A stretch of DNA of 64,000 bases from Bin5 sp009843665 (GTDB lineage Bacteria; Chloroflexota; Anaerolineae; Caldilineales; Caldilineaceae), in the NCBI GenBank assembly GCA_965220285.1, contig OZ244818.1:4526001-4590000 (forward strand), read 5' to 3'. The notes under the pieces were generated by a model. It saw nothing but the letters and a program-made list of their open reading frames with translations, was not told where the DNA came from and did not search any database. Below are positions 61,723 through 64,000 of the stretch, one piece after another (within the stretch, counting starts at the first letter, position 1; every line of letters begins with the position of its first letter). A program made the translations under genes and the position numbers.

Positions 61723-62622
61723 CTAAGCCCCCTCAACCGGGAACTGTCCAAGGCCGTAGAGGTAAATGTCCGGATCCTCGGGCGGTGCCACGCCGCTCTC
61801 GATCAGCGCCTCCATTGCATTGGCCATTACCGGTCCCAAATAATGAGGACAGCTGAAGTAGAAATCGGCCATCGCATCCGGATTGTCGCCAACCCACTCG
61901 TCTCTACCCTCAGCATGGTTCGAGATGATGCCCACCGAAGCAAGACGTACGCCCGCCTTGCGAAAAACCGGCAACTCGTGCGCCAGCGTATGACCCACCA
62001 CGTGCGCACCCATATCGGCGTAGACCTGGATCTCCTTCGCAGTCTCGAAGCGACCCCAAGCCGTGCAAATATAGACGGAGTCCTTGTAAACACCGGCAAA
62101 CTTCGGCTCCTTCTTCGCCGCCTGATATAGGTATTCACTCATGATGGGACAGAACGGGTCCTTGAATCGAGCCGACCGCTTGCGCCCGCCAAAAAAGGGC
62201 TGATCGTCCTCCGGCCTGAAAAACATCATGTAGTCCGTGTTGATCGTGATGCTCCAGGGCGGCAGCGGCTCCCCTGGCTTGTCCGGTCTCTGTATGCCAC
62301 CCACCGATGCCTCGACCATCGCCCAATGGACCCCGGCCTGCTCCAGCACCCAGCCCACCTGTTTCGCTGCCAGCCACGGCGTTCGCGGCCGCGAACCCTG
62401 TCCCCCTCCGTGGTCCCACATGCCGTGCATCGCCGTGCGCAAGACGTTCTGGCCGCCGATACGCAGCAACTTGAACGGCGCAGTCCGGCCAAACGGCGTG
62501 TCGAACGCCTCAAAATAGTCGGTCAATTCAACATTGGGCATCTCCAGATCCTCGGGGAAGCGAGCCCCCCAAGTGCCGGAGCCGCCTATCAAAGCATAGC
62601 CTGCTGTTGGAATCGTCGTCAC
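61723..62622 (-). CDS. Nucleoside phosphorylase-like protein (MTAP/PNP group), member 1
   Basis: The 299-residue product starts YALIGGSGTWGARFP, which matches the phosphate loop of methylthioadenosine/purine nucleoside phosphorylases. Further family features are MHGMWDHGGG, PWLAAKQVGWVLEQAGV, VEASVGGIQRP, ICTAWGRFETAKEIQVYADMG and VVGHTLAHELPVFRKAG (VVGMT in most members). These enzymes cut nucleosides with phosphate into base and sugar phosphate. The Met-to-His change in VVGHT may alter the ribose site. It lies 90 bases after the related gene on the same strand. Confidence 0.8.
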   Translation of the reverse strand: MTTIPTAGYALIGGSGTWGARFPEDLEMPNVELTDYFEAFDTPFGRTAPFKLLRIGGQNVLRTAMHGMWDHGGGQGSRPRTPWLAAKQVGWVLEQAGVHWAMVEASVGGIQRPDKPGEPLPPWSITINTDYMMFFRPEDDQPFFGGRKRSARFKDPFCPIMSEYLYQAAKKEPKFAGVYKDSVYICTAWGRFETAKEIQVYADMGAHVVGHTLAHELPVFRKAGVRLASVGIISNHAEGRDEWVGDNPDAMADFYFSCPHYLGPVMANAMEALIESGVAPPEDPDIYLYGLGQFPVEGA

Positions 62623-62712
62623 TGTATCTTTCCTGTTCTATTCTTGTCAGCTGTTTGCGAATGCGGCTCGATACTTGCCAGGCTCTTCATTGCAGTGACG
62701 GAGCCAGGGCAG

Positions 62713-63699
62713 TCATGCCGGTTGGGTTAGGGATTGACTGAAAACTGGCGGCGCAACGCCCAAACTGGTTGTGCATTGGCAGCCCTTGCCGTCCGGAATT
62801 GGCATCGAAGCCAGCAGTTCCAGTTCCAGGGACAGAGCGATTTCAGGGAATACCTCGGTGTACAGGTGGTTGATGGTACTGTGAATGTCGTGCTCCGGCT
62901 CCAACCCGTGAGCGTAGTTGCTTACCATGTGGTAGTAGAGAACATGGATGCCAAGATAGCGGGACAGAAGCGGGTTGAGGCAGTCGCCGTGCAGAGTAAC
63001 GATGGGTGGCCGGTCCGGCTGGAATTCGGAAGCCATCTTGGAGACGGCCATCCAGTGCAGAATGTCGAAATCGGACTCGAAGGTTATCGATTCGGGCACG
63101 ATCATGGCGACGCGGGTGTCGGCAGGCGTCCGCACCTTTCTGATCTGGCCGCTTTGAGCATAGGGCGCCAGTTTAGACGCCATCAACGTCTGCAGCTCCG
63201 GGCAGAAGGGATCGCCCAGCAGAAAGCGGCACTTGGACCACATGCTCTCGAACTGCGTGCCGGGCAGGCCGCGATGCACCGGCCGCGTGTAGAAACTCCA
63301 CGGCAGTACGACGTCGCCGGGGCGTACGGCGTTGTCGCCCTGGCGCCAGTCGGCAATGCCGGACGTACCGCCCACCATCATTACTTTCACACCTGCTTGC
63401 CAGATCACCCAGAAACACTTTTCGAAATTGAGGTGATAGAGCGAGTCCTCTCCCAAAACCTCGCCATAGGAGGGAATCCAGATCACGTCGCGCCCGTTTG
63501 GCGCGACCAGGTGGACGACCAGCGGCGAAAGCCCGTAAGGCGTGTTCAACCGTTCCCTGCTCGAAACCGTCCATCCCTGTGTTACAGCCCGTTCGAGCAC
63601 GCCGTCGATACCGTATCCCCAGAGGGGACTTCCTGTGAACGAGGCGAAATCCGCGCTGGGCCCGTCGTACTTTACAGTAGGATCTATTTTCGGGTACAT
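62713..63699 (-). CDS. Divergent nucleoside phosphorylase-like protein, member 2
   Basis: The ATG at 63699 has GGAAAG four bases upstream; a TTG at 63720 would add seven residues. The 328-residue product shows the phosphorylase outline: GYGIDGVLERAV at the front, VKVMMVGGTSGIADWRQGDN, RPGDVVLPWSFYTRPVHRG, and GDPFCPELQTLM, shared with member 1 (KDPFCPIM). The ribose region reads FESDFDILHWMAV and IVTLHGDCLNPLLSRYLG, far from the usual ETxAE and VVGMT. Activity is therefore uncertain. It sits 37 bases after the permease gene and probably belongs to one operon with it and member 1. Confidence 0.72.
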   Translation of the reverse strand: MYPKIDPTVKYDGPSADFASFTGSPLWGYGIDGVLERAVTQGWTVSSRERLNTPYGLSPLVVHLVAPNGRDVIWIPSYGEVLGEDSLYHLNFEKCFWVIWQAGVKVMMVGGTSGIADWRQGDNAVRPGDVVLPWSFYTRPVHRGLPGTQFESMWSKCRFLLGDPFCPELQTLMASKLAPYAQSGQIRKVRTPADTRVAMIVPESITFESDFDILHWMAVSKMASEFQPDRPPIVTLHGDCLNPLLSRYLGIHVLYYHMVSNYAHGLEPEHDIHSTINHLYTEVFPEIALSLELELLASMPIPDGKGCQCTTSLGVAPPVFSQSLTQPA

Positions 63700-63736
63700 G
63701 TTGCTTTCCAGTGTGCCCAATGTGGAATGCCGGCAG

Positions 63737-64000
63737 TCAACTCAAGTCCTCGACCTGCCAGCGGAACAGATACTTCTCGATTACCTTAACCAGCAAATAG
63801 GCCCCCACCGCGAGCGCGCTGGCCACGATCGTAACAGCCCAAACTCTGTCTGCTCGGTACTGTGACATCGACTGAACGATCAGATAGCCGAGACCCTTGC
63901 GGGCAAACAGCCACTCTGCAACGACTGCACCGATTATGCTTCCGGTGAACGCGATCTCATGCGCAGCAATATAGTACGGGAGTGCACTCGGCCAGCGTAC
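63737..64000 (-). CDS. ABC transporter permease, NitT/TauT (SsuC/ThiX) type, C-terminal part
   Basis: Reading the minus strand from the window edge gives 87 codons ending in TGA at 63737-63739. The segment YYIAAHEIAFTGSIIGAVVAEWL, continuing ARKGLGYLIVQSMSQYR and then a hydrophobic stretch AVTIVASALAVGAYLLVKVI, is the C-terminus of TauC/SsuC-type permeases, where GAVVAEW and GLGYLI are conserved. The 5' part lies outside. The next genes are two nucleoside-phosphorylase-like genes, so a nucleoside, base or thiamine/riboflavin-precursor importer is a fair guess. Confidence 0.88.
   Translation of the reverse strand, partial: VRWPSALPYYIAAHEIAFTGSIIGAVVAEWLFARKGLGYLIVQSMSQYRADRVWAVTIVASALAVGAYLLVKVIEKYLFRWQVEDLS

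Noticed and set aside
1..64000. tRNA, rRNA and CRISPR arrays
   Set aside because: I looked through the longer gaps for T-arm-like sequence, long regular repeats and rRNA segments and saw none that I can support by eye.

Overview
The window looks like a piece of a high-GC chromosome from a Chloroflexota bacterium, most likely a Caldilinea-type heterotroph. That is an inference from gene style: Tat or Sec lipoprotein binding proteins with Ala/Pro-rich linkers after an LAAC lipobox, many sugar-acid and dehydrogenase families, PhyH oxygenases, a COG3044 ATPase, and GC-rich palindromic intergenic repeats. No rRNA, tRNA, CRISPR array, phage gene or transposase was seen. About 56 protein genes are supported. 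No classical transcription factor was recognised.

Left part (1-16 kb). A minus-strand operon encodes a Tat-exported sugar-binding lipoprotein, two CUT1-type permeases, a PhyH-family oxygenase with an unusual H-x-G metal motif, and the start of a B12-binding radical SAM protein that leaves the window. It is followed by a Cof-type phosphatase, the housekeeping pair prfA-prmC, a phosphoribosyltransferase, a small membrane protein, a histidine phosphatase, a double DinB protein and a COG3044 ATPase. Two tandem aldo/keto reductases each carry their own near-identical promoter.

Middle (16-41 kb). larB-larE-larC, the pathway for the nickel-pincer nucleotide cofactor, heads a run with a Nudix hydrolase, an aldo/keto reductase and a methyltransferase overlapping a GH16-like protein. 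Then come sugar and sugar-acid genes: two enolase-superfamily dehydratases, an SDR, an inositol-phosphatase-type enzyme, a cupin, a fatty-acid desaturase, a lactonase-fold protein, an LLM flavoenzyme, a family 2 glycosidase, two zinc alcohol dehydrogenases, a Gfo/Idh/MocA enzyme and a hydroxyacid dehydrogenase. A DUF433/DUF5615 toxin-antitoxin pair sits inside one of these operons, and recQ is embedded among them.

Right part (41.6-64 kb). A long plus-strand cluster starts with three tandem NicX/M29-like proteins, continues with a complete Dpp/Opp-type ABC transporter and its binding lipoprotein, and then carries a MATE-like exporter, an AstE/AspA-type hydrolase, an MFS carrier, an Asp/Glu/hydantoin racemase-type protein, an M20 peptidase and a DHA2 drug-type MFS carrier. 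It reads as an uptake and breakdown module for amide, peptide or N-heterocyclic compounds. A sulfatase, a ricin-B-like lipoprotein, and a minus-strand set of two nucleoside-phosphorylase-like proteins plus a NitT/TauT-type permease (cut by the window edge) close the window.

The signals most worth following are the H-x-G motif in the PhyH oxygenase, the three NicX-like paralogues of which the middle one has lost a metal ligand, a three-copy intergenic element that folds as a three-way junction with compensatory changes, and a lar cofactor operon with no lactate racemase beside it.
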